A stretch of 57,722 nucleotides of DNA from Luminiphilus syltensis NOR5-1B (GTDB lineage Bacteria; Pseudomonadota; Gammaproteobacteria; Pseudomonadales; Halieaceae), in NCBI RefSeq assembly GCF_000158175.1, contig NZ_DS999411.1:1426919-1484640 (forward strand), in the 5' to 3' direction. Position numbers and translations under genes: made by a program. This document shows, piece after piece, positions 17,697-27,018 of this stretch. Each line of letters opens with the position of its first letter. The stretch's first letter is position 1. Below the pieces are notes generated by a model. It searched no databases, was not told the origin of the DNA, and saw nothing but the letters and a program-made list of their open reading frames with translations.

Positions 17697-18746
17697 TCAC
17701 CGCAATCCGGCGTTGATGGAATCGAGCAGTCTCGAACCGGGACATAATTGTTTTTCATCCATTGAGTTCAATGGCCGCCTCGAGGTATCGAGTACATCGT
17801 GCAGTTCTTCGCTGTCGCGCTCAATATATAAAAGACCGGTCAGTATCTTGCCTTCGCTTGCGTAGTGATGTGCTGCCTGTAGCGCGGATTGTCGATCCTC
17901 AATATCGTAGTCGTTATCGTGCTTGTACAGGCGTACCACCGAGCCATCGTGCATGCAGACTTCGCAGGTATTGCCGGCATCGTAACTCGCGGTTATTTCT
18001 TCTCGCATCGGTACAAAATCTACGGGCATGGGCGCATTGACCTGCCGCATATGTTCATAGCTTTTGGTCGAGTCGGCGTGGTTATTGAACGTTACGCAGG
18101 GGGAGACGACATCGAGAAGGGCAAACCCGCGGTGGCTGATCGCCGCTTTGATCAGCGGTATCAGCTGCTGCTTATCGCCGGAAAAACTGCGCCCAACAAA
18201 AGTAGCGCCAATCTCAATGGCGAGCCGCGCGAGGTCGATAGGTGAGTACTGGTTCAAGTCACCCTTCTTGTTTCGTGAGCCGCTATCCATGGTGGCTGAA
18301 TCCTGACCCTTGGTCAGGCCGTAGCAGCCGTTGTTTTCAACCAGATAGGTCATATTAAGATTGCGTCGGACCACATGGGAAAACTGACCCAGGCCGATGG
18401 ATGCGGTATCGCCATCGCCCGATACGCCGATGTAAATAAGATCGCGGTTGGCCAGATTGGCGCCAGTCGCGACCGAAGGCATCCTGCCGTGGACACTGTT
18501 AAAGCTATGAGAACCGGAGAGAAAATACGCGGGGGTTTTTGAGGAACAGCCGATCCCCGACAGCTTGGCGACGCGATGGGGTTCGATACTCAATTCGAAA
18601 CAGGCATCAATGATCGCGGCACTGATCGAGTCGTGACCACAACCAGCACATAGGGTCGATAGCCCGCCCTCATACACCTGGCGCGTATGACCCAGCCCAT
18701 TGACAGGTGCATCGGGGTGCCGAAACATCGGTTTTACATAGGTCAT
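17697..18746 (-). CDS. 2-oxoacid:ferredoxin oxidoreductase, beta subunit
   Basis: The 349-residue beta subunit carries the thiamine-diphosphate site: the GDGD motif at 110-113 followed by VENNGCYGLTKGQDSAT (Asn138/139), plus the N-terminal TLCAGCGH and GIGCSSK motifs common to 2-oxoacid:acceptor oxidoreductase beta chains. With the alpha subunit it interconverts a 2-oxoacid plus CoA and an acyl-CoA plus CO2, using ferredoxin. Substrate choice (2-oxoglutarate, pyruvate or a branched 2-oxoacid) is not certain; the length and TKGQ(D)SAT motif fit the 2-oxoglutarate group. The ATG overlaps the alpha-subunit stop by 4 bp (ATGA), so it is the third gene of the operon. Confidence 0.88.
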   Translation of the reverse strand: MTYVKPMFRHPDAPVNGLGHTRQVYEGGLSTLCAGCGHDSISAAIIDACFELSIEPHRVAKLSGIGCSSKTPAYFLSGSHSFNSVHGRMPSVATGANLANRDLIYIGVSGDGDTASIGLGQFSHVVRRNLNMTYLVENNGCYGLTKGQDSATMDSGSRNKKGDLNQYSPIDLARLAIEIGATFVGRSFSGDKQQLIPLIKAAISHRGFALLDVVSPCVTFNNHADSTKSYEHMRQVNAPMPVDFVPMREEITASYDAGNTCEVCMHDGSVVRLYKHDNDYDIEDRQSALQAAHHYASEGKILTGLLYIERDSEELHDVLDTSRRPLNSMDEKQLCPGSRLLDSINAGLR

Positions 18747-20623
18747 GACGCAACGTCCTCAGTGGTTTCCAGCCCATGGATAGGCGTGATATTGCCGCCC
18801 AGCACATAGTTGCGGATCATGCTGGCGATCTTCAGGGCGGTAATCGGTAAACCATCGTATTCGAGAATGGCGACCAGCTTGTCTTTCATATGTACCTTGG
18901 TTTCATTGAGCATCAGCCGACGCATTTGGCCGTCGCGATTCTGCTCGATGATGAATACGCGGTCGTGGGTCTCAATAAATTCCTCGACATCCTCATTAAA
19001 GGGGAAAGAGCGGATGCGCATGGTATCGAGGTGAATCCCCTCCTTCGCGAGAATTTCGGTTGCCTCATAAGCCGGGGAAGCAGTGGTACCGAAAAATACC
19101 GCACCCATCGTGGTTTCAGCGTCAGCCTGTTTTATTTTTGGCGGGGGAACGAGGGACTTGGCAGTCTCGAACTTCTTCAATAGCCGGTCCATATTGCGAA
19201 CGTAGGCGGCGCCGTCTTCGGTATAGGCCGCATATTCGTCTTTTGAACTACCCCGTGTGAAATAGGAGCCCTTGCTGGGATGAGCGCCCGGATAAGTACG
19301 GTAGGGAATACCATCGCCATCGACATCAAGGTAACGACCCCAACGCTCGGTCATATCGTCAAGTGCGTCGGCGTCCAATACCTTGCCCCGGTCGTAGCGT
19401 CGTTCATCGTCAAATTCCAATGGCGGCGACATGCATTCGTTCATACCCAGCTCGAGGTCGCTCATAATAATGACCGGGGTTTGCAGACGTTCCGCGAGAT
19501 CGAATGCATCCAGCGTCATGCTGAAACATTCTGCTGGCGTGCCCGGAAACAACATGACGTGCTTGGTATCACCGTGAGAGGCGTAGGCGGCCATGAGTAC
19601 ATCGGACTGCTGGGTGCGCGTGGGCATTCCCGTTGATGGCCCGGCACGCTGCACGTCGACCAGAACGGCGGGCACTTCGGCAAAGTACGCCAGTCCCAAA
19701 AATTCACTCATCAGCGAGACCCCTGGTCCACTGGTTGCCGTGAACGCCCGGGCACCGTTCCAGCAGGCGCCAATGACCATGCCCATGGCCGAAAGTTCAT
19801 CTTCAGCCTGGACAATGGCATAGTTTTTCTTGCCGGTACCCGGGTCAATACGCAGTCGGCGGCAATACTTGTCGAAGGCGTCGATCACCGAGGTGGAAGG
19901 CGTGATCGGGTACCACGCAGCAACCGTCGCTCCCGCATACACGGCGCCCAGCGCGATGGCCGTATTGCCATCCATAAGAATATTTTCGAAATCGCCAATA
20001 TGCTTGCCCACGGAATGCCCCGGCTCCAGATGCATGGGAACGGGGCAGTCAAAATTACTACTGGCATATTGATAGCCCAGCTCAAGAGCATAGACATTCG
20101 GAGTGATCAGCTTTTCCTTGCCCTTGAACTGCTCGGAGACCAGGTCCTTCAGGATGCCGAAGTCGATATTGAGCAGTGCCGCCAGTGCGCCCACATAAAT
20201 AACATTTTTGAATAACAGCCGTTGTCGTGCGTCGGTATATTCCCTCAGGCAAATTTCGGTAAATGGGATGCCGATATAGTGAATATCCTTGCGAACCAGA
20301 CGCAAATCGAGGGGTTTGGTGGAGTCGTAAATAAAGTAGCCGCCAGCATCGACCTCTGCGACGTCGCGCTGCATGCTTTGCGGGTTGACGCAAACCATGA
20401 TGTCGGTGCCACCACGCCGACCCAGATAGCCGTATTCGCTAACCCGTACCTCATACCAGGTCGGCATACCCTGAATATTTGACGGGAAGATATTTCGGGG
20501 ACTGACAGGAATTCCCATTCGAAAGATCGCCTTGGCGAACATGCCGTTGGCGCTGGCAGAGCCCGTGCCATTCACATTGGCAAACTTTATGACGAAGTCA
20601 TTTACGGACGCTTTTGGTTGCAT
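18743..20623 (-). CDS. 2-oxoacid:ferredoxin oxidoreductase, fused gamma-alpha subunit
   Basis: In this 626-residue chain the first ~190 residues are the gamma domain (FANVNGTGSASANGMFAKA, YGYLGRRGGTD) fused to the alpha domain (about 215-626) with the typical GNTAIALGAVYAGA, WYPITPST, QAEDELSAMGMVIGA and TSGPGVSLMSEFLG motifs. The gamma-alpha fusion is the KorA-like arrangement of two-subunit oxidoreductases that need no dedicated delta ferredoxin chain. The neighbouring FAD/Fe-S protein may act as the electron partner. The start codon lies 22 bp inside the end of the upstream gene, and the stop overlaps korB, so all three genes are translationally coupled. Confidence 0.88.
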   Translation of the reverse strand: MQPKASVNDFVIKFANVNGTGSASANGMFAKAIFRMGIPVSPRNIFPSNIQGMPTWYEVRVSEYGYLGRRGGTDIMVCVNPQSMQRDVAEVDAGGYFIYDSTKPLDLRLVRKDIHYIGIPFTEICLREYTDARQRLLFKNVIYVGALAALLNIDFGILKDLVSEQFKGKEKLITPNVYALELGYQYASSNFDCPVPMHLEPGHSVGKHIGDFENILMDGNTAIALGAVYAGATVAAWYPITPSTSVIDAFDKYCRRLRIDPGTGKKNYAIVQAEDELSAMGMVIGACWNGARAFTATSGPGVSLMSEFLGLAYFAEVPAVLVDVQRAGPSTGMPTRTQQSDVLMAAYASHGDTKHVMLFPGTPAECFSMTLDAFDLAERLQTPVIIMSDLELGMNECMSPPLEFDDERRYDRGKVLDADALDDMTERWGRYLDVDGDGIPYRTYPGAHPSKGSYFTRGSSKDEYAAYTEDGAAYVRNMDRLLKKFETAKSLVPPPKIKQADAETTMGAVFFGTTASPAYEATEILAKEGIHLDTMRIRSFPFNEDVEEFIETHDRVFIIEQNRDGQMRRLMLNETKVHMKDKLVAILEYDGLPITALKIASMIRNYVLGGNITPIHGLETTEDVAS

Positions 20624-22395
20624 GGGCTTCCCGCCTTGGTAACGCTGTAGAGGAATTGTTGCATGTCCCAGGCGCCGGTCGGGCAGCGCTCAGCGCACAG
20701 TCCACAGTGCAGACAAACGTTTTCATCTTTCACCATCACCCGCCCGGTTTGCTGGAGGGTGGTGGAAACATAGAGATCCTGACTTGTGTTCCTCGCGGGC
20801 ACCCGCAGGGAATTGCGCAGGGCCGGCTCATCATCGTTGACTACGAAGTTGATGCAATCGGTAGGACAAATATCGACACAGGCATCACACTCGATGCACT
20901 TGGGCGGGGAGAAAACGGTCTGTATATCGCAATTCAGGCAGCGCTCAGCTTCCTGATAGGCAACCTCACGATCAAAGCCCAGCTCGACCTCGACCCGGCG
21001 ATCTTTCAGTGCTGCATCCTTGGCGGCATGGGGCACAGCGAAGCGATCATCAATCGATACGGTGCTGTCATAACTCCACTCGTGGACACCCATTTTCTGA
21101 CTTAACAGGGTGACCCCGGGTGCGGGGCGCGCCTGCACATCGCCACCATTCAGGAATAAATCGATCGAGGTCGCGGCCTCATGCCCCTGCGCCACCGCAG
21201 TAATAATGTTTTCCGGACCCAGGGCGGCATCGCCACCGAAGAAGACCTTGTCGAGGGTGCTCTGAAAAGTGGTTTGGTCGAGAACCGGCATGTCCCATTT
21301 GCCGAACTCGATGCCGATATCCCGCTCTATCCAGGGAAAGGCATTGTCCTGACCAATGGCGATGAGCACCTCGTCAGCTTCGAAAAAAACCTCTTCCCCG
21401 GTGGGTTCCAGTCGTCTCGTACCGTCATCGTCATAGAGCACGTCAACCACCGTAAAAACCATGCCCTTTAAGACGCCGTCCTCGTGCACGAATTCCTTGG
21501 GTACATGGTTATTGATGATGGGAATATCCTCGGCAGCCGCATCTTCGATTTCCCAGGGCGAGGCCTTCATCCGCGCAAACTCCGAGCGCACAACGACCTT
21601 GACATCATCGCCTCCGATACGCCGCGCGGTGCGGCAGCAGTCCATCGCGGTATTACCACCGCCGAGGACCAGCACTCGTTTGCCGATTTTGTCGATATGG
21701 TCAAACGCCACCGACCCCAGCCAGTCGATACCGACGTGGATGTACTTATCGCATTCGGCGCGGCCCGGCAGATCCAGGTCGCTGCCACGGGGAGCTCCTG
21801 TACCCACGAATACCGCATCGTAACCCTGATCCAGAATACGTTTCAGGCTGTCGACATAGGTATTGAAGTGCTGGTTAACACCCATATCCAGAATGAAATC
21901 CACCTCCTCGTTCAGGACTTCTGGCGGCAGGCGAAAAACGGGTATCTGGCTGCGCATGAAACCACCGCCCAGCGGCTGGTCGTCATAAAGATCAATGTCG
22001 TAGCCCAGGGGTGCAAGATCTCGCGCCACGGTCAGCGATGCGGGCCCACCCCCTATCAGCGCAATCCGCTTGCCATTGCGCGACAGGGGCGCTTTTGGAA
22101 TCAGATGCGCCACATCGTCCTTGTTGTCCGCGGCGACCCGCTTCAAGCGACAGATGGCCACCGGCTCCTCGTCTACACGCCCCCGTCGGCAGACGGGCTC
22201 GCAGGGACGATCACAGGTGCGGCCCAGCACACCGGGAAATACATTGGATTCCCAGTTGACCATGTAGGCATCGGTGTAACGCCCCGCAGCGATCAGGCGA
22301 ATGTATTCAGGCACTGGCGTATGCGCAGGACAGCCGTACTGGCAATCTACCACCTTATGAAAATATTCGGGTTCGGTGGTATCGGTTGGTTTCAC
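20602..22395 (-). CDS. FAD/Fe-S NAD(P)H oxidoreductase with C-terminal ferredoxin domain (GltD-like)
   Basis: This 597-residue protein has an N-terminal cysteine-rich region of the glutamate-synthase-small-chain type (CQYGCPAHTPVPEYI; CDRPCEPVCRRG), an FAD site (ALIGGGPASLTVARDLAPLG), a second dinucleotide site for NAD(P)H (LVLGGGNTAMDCCRTARRIG) and a C-terminal 2x[4Fe-4S] ferredoxin domain (CIECDACVDICPTDC and CLHCGLCAERCPTG). It likely passes electrons between NAD(P)H and the 2-oxoacid oxidoreductase encoded directly downstream, either as a dedicated ferredoxin-NAD(P) reductase or as a complex subunit. The start is GTG at 22393-22395 with AAGGTG just upstream. It is the first gene of the three-gene operon and is divergent from the polysaccharide deacetylase. 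Confidence 0.85.
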   Translation of the reverse strand: MKPTDTTEPEYFHKVVDCQYGCPAHTPVPEYIRLIAAGRYTDAYMVNWESNVFPGVLGRTCDRPCEPVCRRGRVDEEPVAICRLKRVAADNKDDVAHLIPKAPLSRNGKRIALIGGGPASLTVARDLAPLGYDIDLYDDQPLGGGFMRSQIPVFRLPPEVLNEEVDFILDMGVNQHFNTYVDSLKRILDQGYDAVFVGTGAPRGSDLDLPGRAECDKYIHVGIDWLGSVAFDHIDKIGKRVLVLGGGNTAMDCCRTARRIGGDDVKVVVRSEFARMKASPWEIEDAAAEDIPIINNHVPKEFVHEDGVLKGMVFTVVDVLYDDDGTRRLEPTGEEVFFEADEVLIAIGQDNAFPWIERDIGIEFGKWDMPVLDQTTFQSTLDKVFFGGDAALGPENIITAVAQGHEAATSIDLFLNGGDVQARPAPGVTLLSQKMGVHEWSYDSTVSIDDRFAVPHAAKDAALKDRRVEVELGFDREVAYQEAERCLNCDIQTVFSPPKCIECDACVDICPTDCINFVVNDDEPALRNSLRVPARNTSQDLYVSTTLQQTGRVMVKDENVCLHCGLCAERCPTGAWDMQQFLYSVTKAGSPCNQKRP

Positions 22396-22520
22396 AACGC
22401 ACCTTCTTTTTTTTATGGTCTGCGGGCATGATTACACATCCCCGGAAGGGTGTGCAAAGCTCGATTGGGCCTTAATTGCGGCCGGGCTAAAACCGATATT
22501 CAGCCACGCAGAGTCGCCCC

Positions 22521-23576
22521 ATGACAAAACCGTATGCTTTCATCTTTCTGGCAGTGGCTATGCTAACCAGCTCTCCCGCCTGGACAACAAACGCCGACAA
22601 TGCGGTTATCCTGCTTTACCACCATGTCAGTACCACGACCCCCGCTTCAACCTCGGTCAGCCCGTCCGTTTTCGAGGAGCACCTGCAGTATCTTGCCGAG
22701 GGTTACAACGTCATTTCACTGGAACAGGCGGTAACGGCCCTTAAGGCCAAGCAGCTATTGCCGGAACGCGCTGTGGTTATTACCTTTGATGACGGCTACC
22801 GCAATATTTATGACAACGCACATCCTAGGCTGCGCAAGTATGGGATGCCTTACACCGTCTTCATCAATCCCCAGATGATCGGCAAGCAAATGTCTCAACT
22901 CAACTGGCAACAGGTCGCTGAGATGAAAAGCGATGGGGCCCAATTTGCTAATCACACCTCGCAGCACCGGCATCTGCTGGAACGCGCGGCAGGGGAAAGT
23001 CTCGCTGAATGGCTTGATGGTATTGAAAAGGATATTGCGCACGCGAACGCGTTACTGGATCGCAAGCTCGCTTCTAACCCGGCCTATGTAGCTTATCCTT
23101 ATGGCGAATTTAATACCGATATCCAGAGTCTGGTCGCCACCCTGGGTATGGTCGGCTTTGGCCAGCACTCGGGTGGGATTTACAGCGGAAGTGACTTCAC
23201 GGCGCTGCCTCGGTTTCCCGCCTCGGGCCTCTACGGCAACCTGCGTACCCTGAAGACTAAAATCAATAGCCTGGCAATGCCTGTAAACTCCTCATCGGTA
23301 TTGGACCCGGTGGCGCAGCAGAATTCTGTGGGCGATTTCTCCTTCACCGTTGCCGGTGGGGATGTCATTGCACAGCAGATGGGGTGCTTTTACGCCAATG
23401 AAGCGTTACCCGTTTCGGTTGACGGTTATACGGTTACGGTAACCTTGGAAAAAACACTACCGATTGGTCGCTCTCGCGTAAACTGTACCGCGCCGAGCCA
23501 GTCTCAGCCGGGACGCTACTACTGGTACTCCCAGCCTTGGTTCGTTGCCGATCAAAACGGCAAATATCCAGACTGA
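22521..23576 (+). CDS. Secreted polysaccharide deacetylase family protein
   Basis: This 351-residue protein has a signal peptide (MTKPYAFIFLAVAMLTSSPAW) and a NodB-type deacetylase core: LLYHHV near 31, the metal-ligand motif TFDDGY at 88-93, the zinc-histidine pair His145/His149 (NHTSQHRHL) and AYPYGEFN. Such enzymes remove N-acetyl groups from peptidoglycan, chitin or exopolysaccharide. The C-terminal ~80 residues form an added beta-rich domain with a Cys pair and no catalytic motif. The next gene, a lytic transglycosylase, begins 37 bp after this stop on the same strand, so both may act on the cell wall. Confidence 0.85.
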   Translation: MTKPYAFIFLAVAMLTSSPAWTTNADNAVILLYHHVSTTTPASTSVSPSVFEEHLQYLAEGYNVISLEQAVTALKAKQLLPERAVVITFDDGYRNIYDNAHPRLRKYGMPYTVFINPQMIGKQMSQLNWQQVAEMKSDGAQFANHTSQHRHLLERAAGESLAEWLDGIEKDIAHANALLDRKLASNPAYVAYPYGEFNTDIQSLVATLGMVGFGQHSGGIYSGSDFTALPRFPASGLYGNLRTLKTKINSLAMPVNSSSVLDPVAQQNSVGDFSFTVAGGDVIAQQMGCFYANEALPVSVDGYTVTVTLEKTLPIGRSRVNCTAPSQSQPGRYYWYSQPWFVADQNGKYPD

Positions 23577-23613
23577 TCGGCCAGTACTCATTTTATTCCA
23601 GACAGGACCTACC

Positions 23614-24801
23614 ATGCGGCTTCAGTTTTATGGTGTGATTCTTCTCAGCCTTTTCGGCACCGCAGCAAGCGCCGACCCCGCGGAATTTGAACAGTGCAAA
23701 ACACAGATGCAATTGCAGGCGTCTGCGCAAGGGGTCTCAGAGGCTACGGTTAAAGAAGTGATTCCGACGCTGGAATACCAGGCTCGGGTTATTGAACTGG
23801 ATCGTTCGCAACCCGAGTTTACCCAGTCATTCGCCGACTATTTTGGCAAACGGGTCTCCCAGAGCCGTATTGATAAGGGTCGGGAACTCTATGCCCAATA
23901 CCGTGACTTTTTGGCGGAGTTAACCCGAAAGTATGGGGTACCCGGGCAATATCTGGTGGCATTTTGGGGTCTGGAAACTAATTTTGGTAGCTATCTGGGC
24001 GGTATGCCCACCCTGGATTCTTTGGCAACACTGGCCTGTGATCCGCGCCGTAGTGAGTTTTTTACCACGGAGTTTCTGCTGGCGCTCAAATTGCTCGAGC
24101 GGGAGAATTTACGTGTCGATGACATGAAAGGGTCGTGGGCCGGTGCCGTCGGACACACCCAGTTCATGCCCTCCAGCTATTTGCGTTATGCAATAGATGG
24201 TGACGACGACGGTAGCATTGATCTGTGGAGCAGTCGCCGGGATGCCCTGGCATCGGCAGCTCACTTTTTATCTCAATTGGGATGGCAGCGGCAACAGCGC
24301 TGGGGGAGAGAAGTCAAACTGCCCGCGGACTATGACTTTACCCAGGCGGTACAACAGCGTCCCCTGCAGGATTGGCGATCACTGGGGCTACGTAACGCTG
24401 ATGGTGGGCCATTACCGGTGGTCATCGGTATGGATGCGGACCTGATAATCCCATCGGGCCACAAGGGTCCGGTGTTTCTGGTGTACGACAATTTCGACGT
24501 CATAATGCAATGGAATCGCTCTACCAGCTATGCGTTGTCAGTAGGACATCTGGCAGACCGAATAGCGGGTGCGGGTGCGTTGAAGCAATCAATTCCCAAA
24601 GACCAGGTCCGCCTGCGCCGTGCTGATGTCGTTCAGATGCAGGAACTGCTAATAGACAAAGGCTTCGATGCCGGCGTGCCCGATGGGTTACTGGGCCCTA
24701 CTACCCGTTCCGCACTGCGCGAGTTCCAGATTAGCGCGGGCCTGGTAGGTGATGGATTTCCCGACCGCAAGACCTTGACGCAGTTGGGTGTTGATTACTA
24801 A
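23614..24801 (+). CDS. Lytic murein transglycosylase, MltB family
   Basis: The product (395 aa from the ATG at 23614) cleaves the MurNAc-GlcNAc bond of peptidoglycan with 1,6-anhydro formation. A signal peptide precedes ADPAEFEQCK. The catalytic glutamate is Glu121 in AFWGLETNFGSYLGG, and the MltB-type VGHTQFMPSSYL and DGDDDGSIDLW motifs follow. The last ~60 residues are a PG-binding-1 domain (LRRADVVQMQELLIDKGFD...LREFQ). An upstream in-frame codon at 23545 is possible but lies inside the preceding gene and would bury the signal peptide; the ATG at 23614 has AGGA upstream. A hairpin TGGCCG-CAC-CGGCCA (24822-24836) follows but lacks a T run. Confidence 0.92.
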   Translation: MRLQFYGVILLSLFGTAASADPAEFEQCKTQMQLQASAQGVSEATVKEVIPTLEYQARVIELDRSQPEFTQSFADYFGKRVSQSRIDKGRELYAQYRDFLAELTRKYGVPGQYLVAFWGLETNFGSYLGGMPTLDSLATLACDPRRSEFFTTEFLLALKLLERENLRVDDMKGSWAGAVGHTQFMPSSYLRYAIDGDDDGSIDLWSSRRDALASAAHFLSQLGWQRQQRWGREVKLPADYDFTQAVQQRPLQDWRSLGLRNADGGPLPVVIGMDADLIIPSGHKGPVFLVYDNFDVIMQWNRSTSYALSVGHLADRIAGAGALKQSIPKDQVRLRRADVVQMQELLIDKGFDAGVPDGLLGPTTRSALREFQISAGLVGDGFPDRKTLTQLGVDY

Positions 24802-25050
24802 CCCGCTTACTGTCTGTGGTTTGGCCGCACCGGCCAGCTTGATTTACTTCCGGCACATTCGCCTTGTCTTCGATCCGCTGGCGGAGGGACTGGACGCGCT
24901 TACCCGCGCCCCCTTTGTGGAACTGGATTAATTCCATACCATCAGAATCAGGAGACCTCTCCGGCGGCTTGGGGCCTGCCACTTCTGCAATAAAGAACGG
25001 CTGGACGGCTCCCGGTAAATCGCCGTGGTCTGATTGAGGGTGACGTGACT

Positions 25051-25830
25051 CTACTCTTCCAGTGACACCTTAACCGTTTGTTGTTGTAGCATAATGGGCT
25101 CAAAGCTCGCCAGGAACGCCACCTCGGCCGCATCCAGCCCCACGCCGATTCGGGCGATTTGGTTTGAGGCTGCCATTCCCGTCGCATCGACAAGGTGCCA
25201 GGCGTGATCGAGGTACACCTCTGCAACGGCATGAAAATCGGGGGGCGAAACATAGGGAGCGTAGCCGCTGACAAAACGCGCGGGGATAGACGACGCCCGC
25301 GTCAATGCGATGAGGACATGGGCGAAGTCACGGCACACGCCTTGACCATGTACGAGTGAATCTACCGCCGTGGTGTGTTGGTTGCTGCTGTCCGCCGAAT
25401 ATCGGAAGCGTTCAAAGATCCAGTCCCGGATGCCCGCGATACGCTCGCCACCGGTACTACCGCCAAATTCTGCTTCGACAAAGTTTTGCAATTCATCAGA
25501 TTGGCAGTAGCGAGAGGGCATCAGGTAGCGCAACGCATCATCGGGAAGTCGGTGGGGAGGCAGGGCCGTGAGAGACGCGATATCGATGAGCGGCCGGTCG
25601 ATTGCCACCTGCGCCGTATAGTGGCACTCGAAGTCTTTCTCAACATAAAGAAGTCGACGCGTACCAAATCCTGACTCAGCAAGCGCTGAAGCGCTGTGCA
25701 GCGATTCGCTCAGAACCAACTGTTCGCTGATGACGCGTTGATCTGCAAAGTCTGGCACCGCGATCTGCAGAATTATGTCTGTCTGCGATTGCACCGCATA
25801 GTGCATTTGGACGTCGATTTTGAGTATCAC
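25051..25830 (-). CDS. Transglutaminase-like cysteine hydrolase family protein
   Basis: This 259-residue cytoplasmic protein has a beta-rich N-terminal domain (about 1-125) and a transglutaminase-like core with a papain-type triad: Cys166 in GQGVCRDFAHV, His200 in DFHAVAEVYL and Asp215 in WHLVDATGMA. Bacterial members of this fold are generally proteases or amidases rather than true cross-linking enzymes. No partner ATP-grasp or alpha-E genes, often linked to one subfamily, are found next to it. No signal peptide is apparent. It is probably a single-gene unit. Confidence 0.85.
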   Translation of the reverse strand: MILKIDVQMHYAVQSQTDIILQIAVPDFADQRVISEQLVLSESLHSASALAESGFGTRRLLYVEKDFECHYTAQVAIDRPLIDIASLTALPPHRLPDDALRYLMPSRYCQSDELQNFVEAEFGGSTGGERIAGIRDWIFERFRYSADSSNQHTTAVDSLVHGQGVCRDFAHVLIALTRASSIPARFVSGYAPYVSPPDFHAVAEVYLDHAWHLVDATGMAASNQIARIGVGLDAAEVAFLASFEPIMLQQQTVKVSLEE

Positions 25831-26331
25831 GCTGTGCTGCTCCTCGAGCGATATTGACGAGCATACGTCGGACTGCTCGCCGCAGCCACTGCCGGAAAAT
25901 GACCAGGTTAAACGCTCTGGCTCGGCACAATTGGCCAGACTCGAACATCCGAGGAGAAACCCTTTGAAATCACGCTATCTTGTGAGGCCGTTCGACGCCT
26001 GTCTCCGCTGTCAGCAGCCGCCTCGGGTCTTCTTTTCACGTGCGTGGACTCCGCGCCCTTTGGCGGCAGCCTTAACGTGGAATAAATCCCGCGCGTGACC
26101 TTTGGAGCTGTCACCCCTGTTTCGTACTGGCGCGAATAACCGCAGGTCACATTGGCTTCCGGCAGGGTGAGCAGGCCAAGCTCCCGCCATCTGGTCCATG
26201 GCTGCCACTGTGGTGAAATTGCCCACTTCGACGCCGATATGGCTGATCTGATCTTTTTGCAGCGTTTTATCAGCCAGATTAAGAGCCGCGTCTGTCTACG
26301 GAGGTTTCTCCCCGCTTGGCTATATCACCCC
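25831..26331. other. 500-bp gap without a supported gene
   Basis: Only short overlapping frames are present, none with a convincing start and recognised family. On the minus strand two frames each show stretches with plausible protein composition (25908-26150 and 26011-26226), as expected of a frameshifted relic, but I could not identify a parent family. Confidence 0.3.
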
Positions 26332-27018
26332 TTAATGGGCGGGCGTCGCTTTGAATTCCTGGCCCTTGACCAGCGAGTTCAGTAATTGTGATGACGCCGT
26401 GATTGCAATCGTCCGCGACAGTTCGTCTACCTCAGACTTATTGATGCTTGCTGCTTCCCAGATCAGGCCAGCGGCGTCTGTAAACGGCCCCGACTTCAGT
26501 TCATCGCCGTAAAGCCGGTGTACCATACTGCTGTCATTTAGCCCATACGCGAGTAAGCGCATTAACCACGCGCTGTTGCCTGGATCGATGGACGCCATAA
26601 TTTCAGGGGTCGGGGCGTGGATCCTGACAGTCAACCGTGTGGCATCAGGCGTGCCGTAATGGGTCGGGAAGGCTTTATGGAGCAGGCAGACAGCAATAAA
26701 AATACCGCGCTGTTGGCTGATCTCGGCGAAGTCATCCCAAGGCTGGTCTTCCTGCAAATCATCTACCAGATTCTGGCGGACACCAGGGCGCATCTTATCG
26801 CCGAACACCGCCTCAAGAACAATTTCTACTGCTTTACGGTTGCCAATATCCTGAAGCGACATCAGACAAAACTCCTCCAGGGCGTCGTCGGCGATCTCCC
26901 CTATGTCGTCGGCATCAGCAAGTTCTAGAATTTTGGAGAGAGAGCGAGGATCCCACGCGTTGGTCAGTGTGTGGACTTCGCCCTGCGAGAGAACTGATAC
27001 GTGGTATGCGATAGCCAA
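26332..27018 (-). CDS. Conserved-looking cytoplasmic protein of unknown function
   Basis: A 228-residue acidic, mostly helical protein without signal peptide or membrane segment. It starts MAIAYHVSVLSQGEVHTLTN and contains acidic runs (ELADADDIGEIADDALEEFC, DDLQEDQPWDDFAE). I do not recognise the family. Length and open frame across the whole stretch, with coding-like composition, support a real gene. A possible 60-residue frame lies 14 bp upstream on the same strand. Confidence 0.65.
   Translation of the reverse strand: MAIAYHVSVLSQGEVHTLTNAWDPRSLSKILELADADDIGEIADDALEEFCLMSLQDIGNRKAVEIVLEAVFGDKMRPGVRQNLVDDLQEDQPWDDFAEISQQRGIFIAVCLLHKAFPTHYGTPDATRLTVRIHAPTPEIMASIDPGNSAWLMRLLAYGLNDSSMVHRLYGDELKSGPFTDAAGLIWEAASINKSEVDELSRTIAITASSQLLNSLVKGQEFKATPAH

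Noticed and set aside
24731-24982. Short minus-strand frame after the lytic transglycosylase
   Set aside because: It has no ribosome-binding site, no family features and overlaps the 3' end of the real gene on the other strand.
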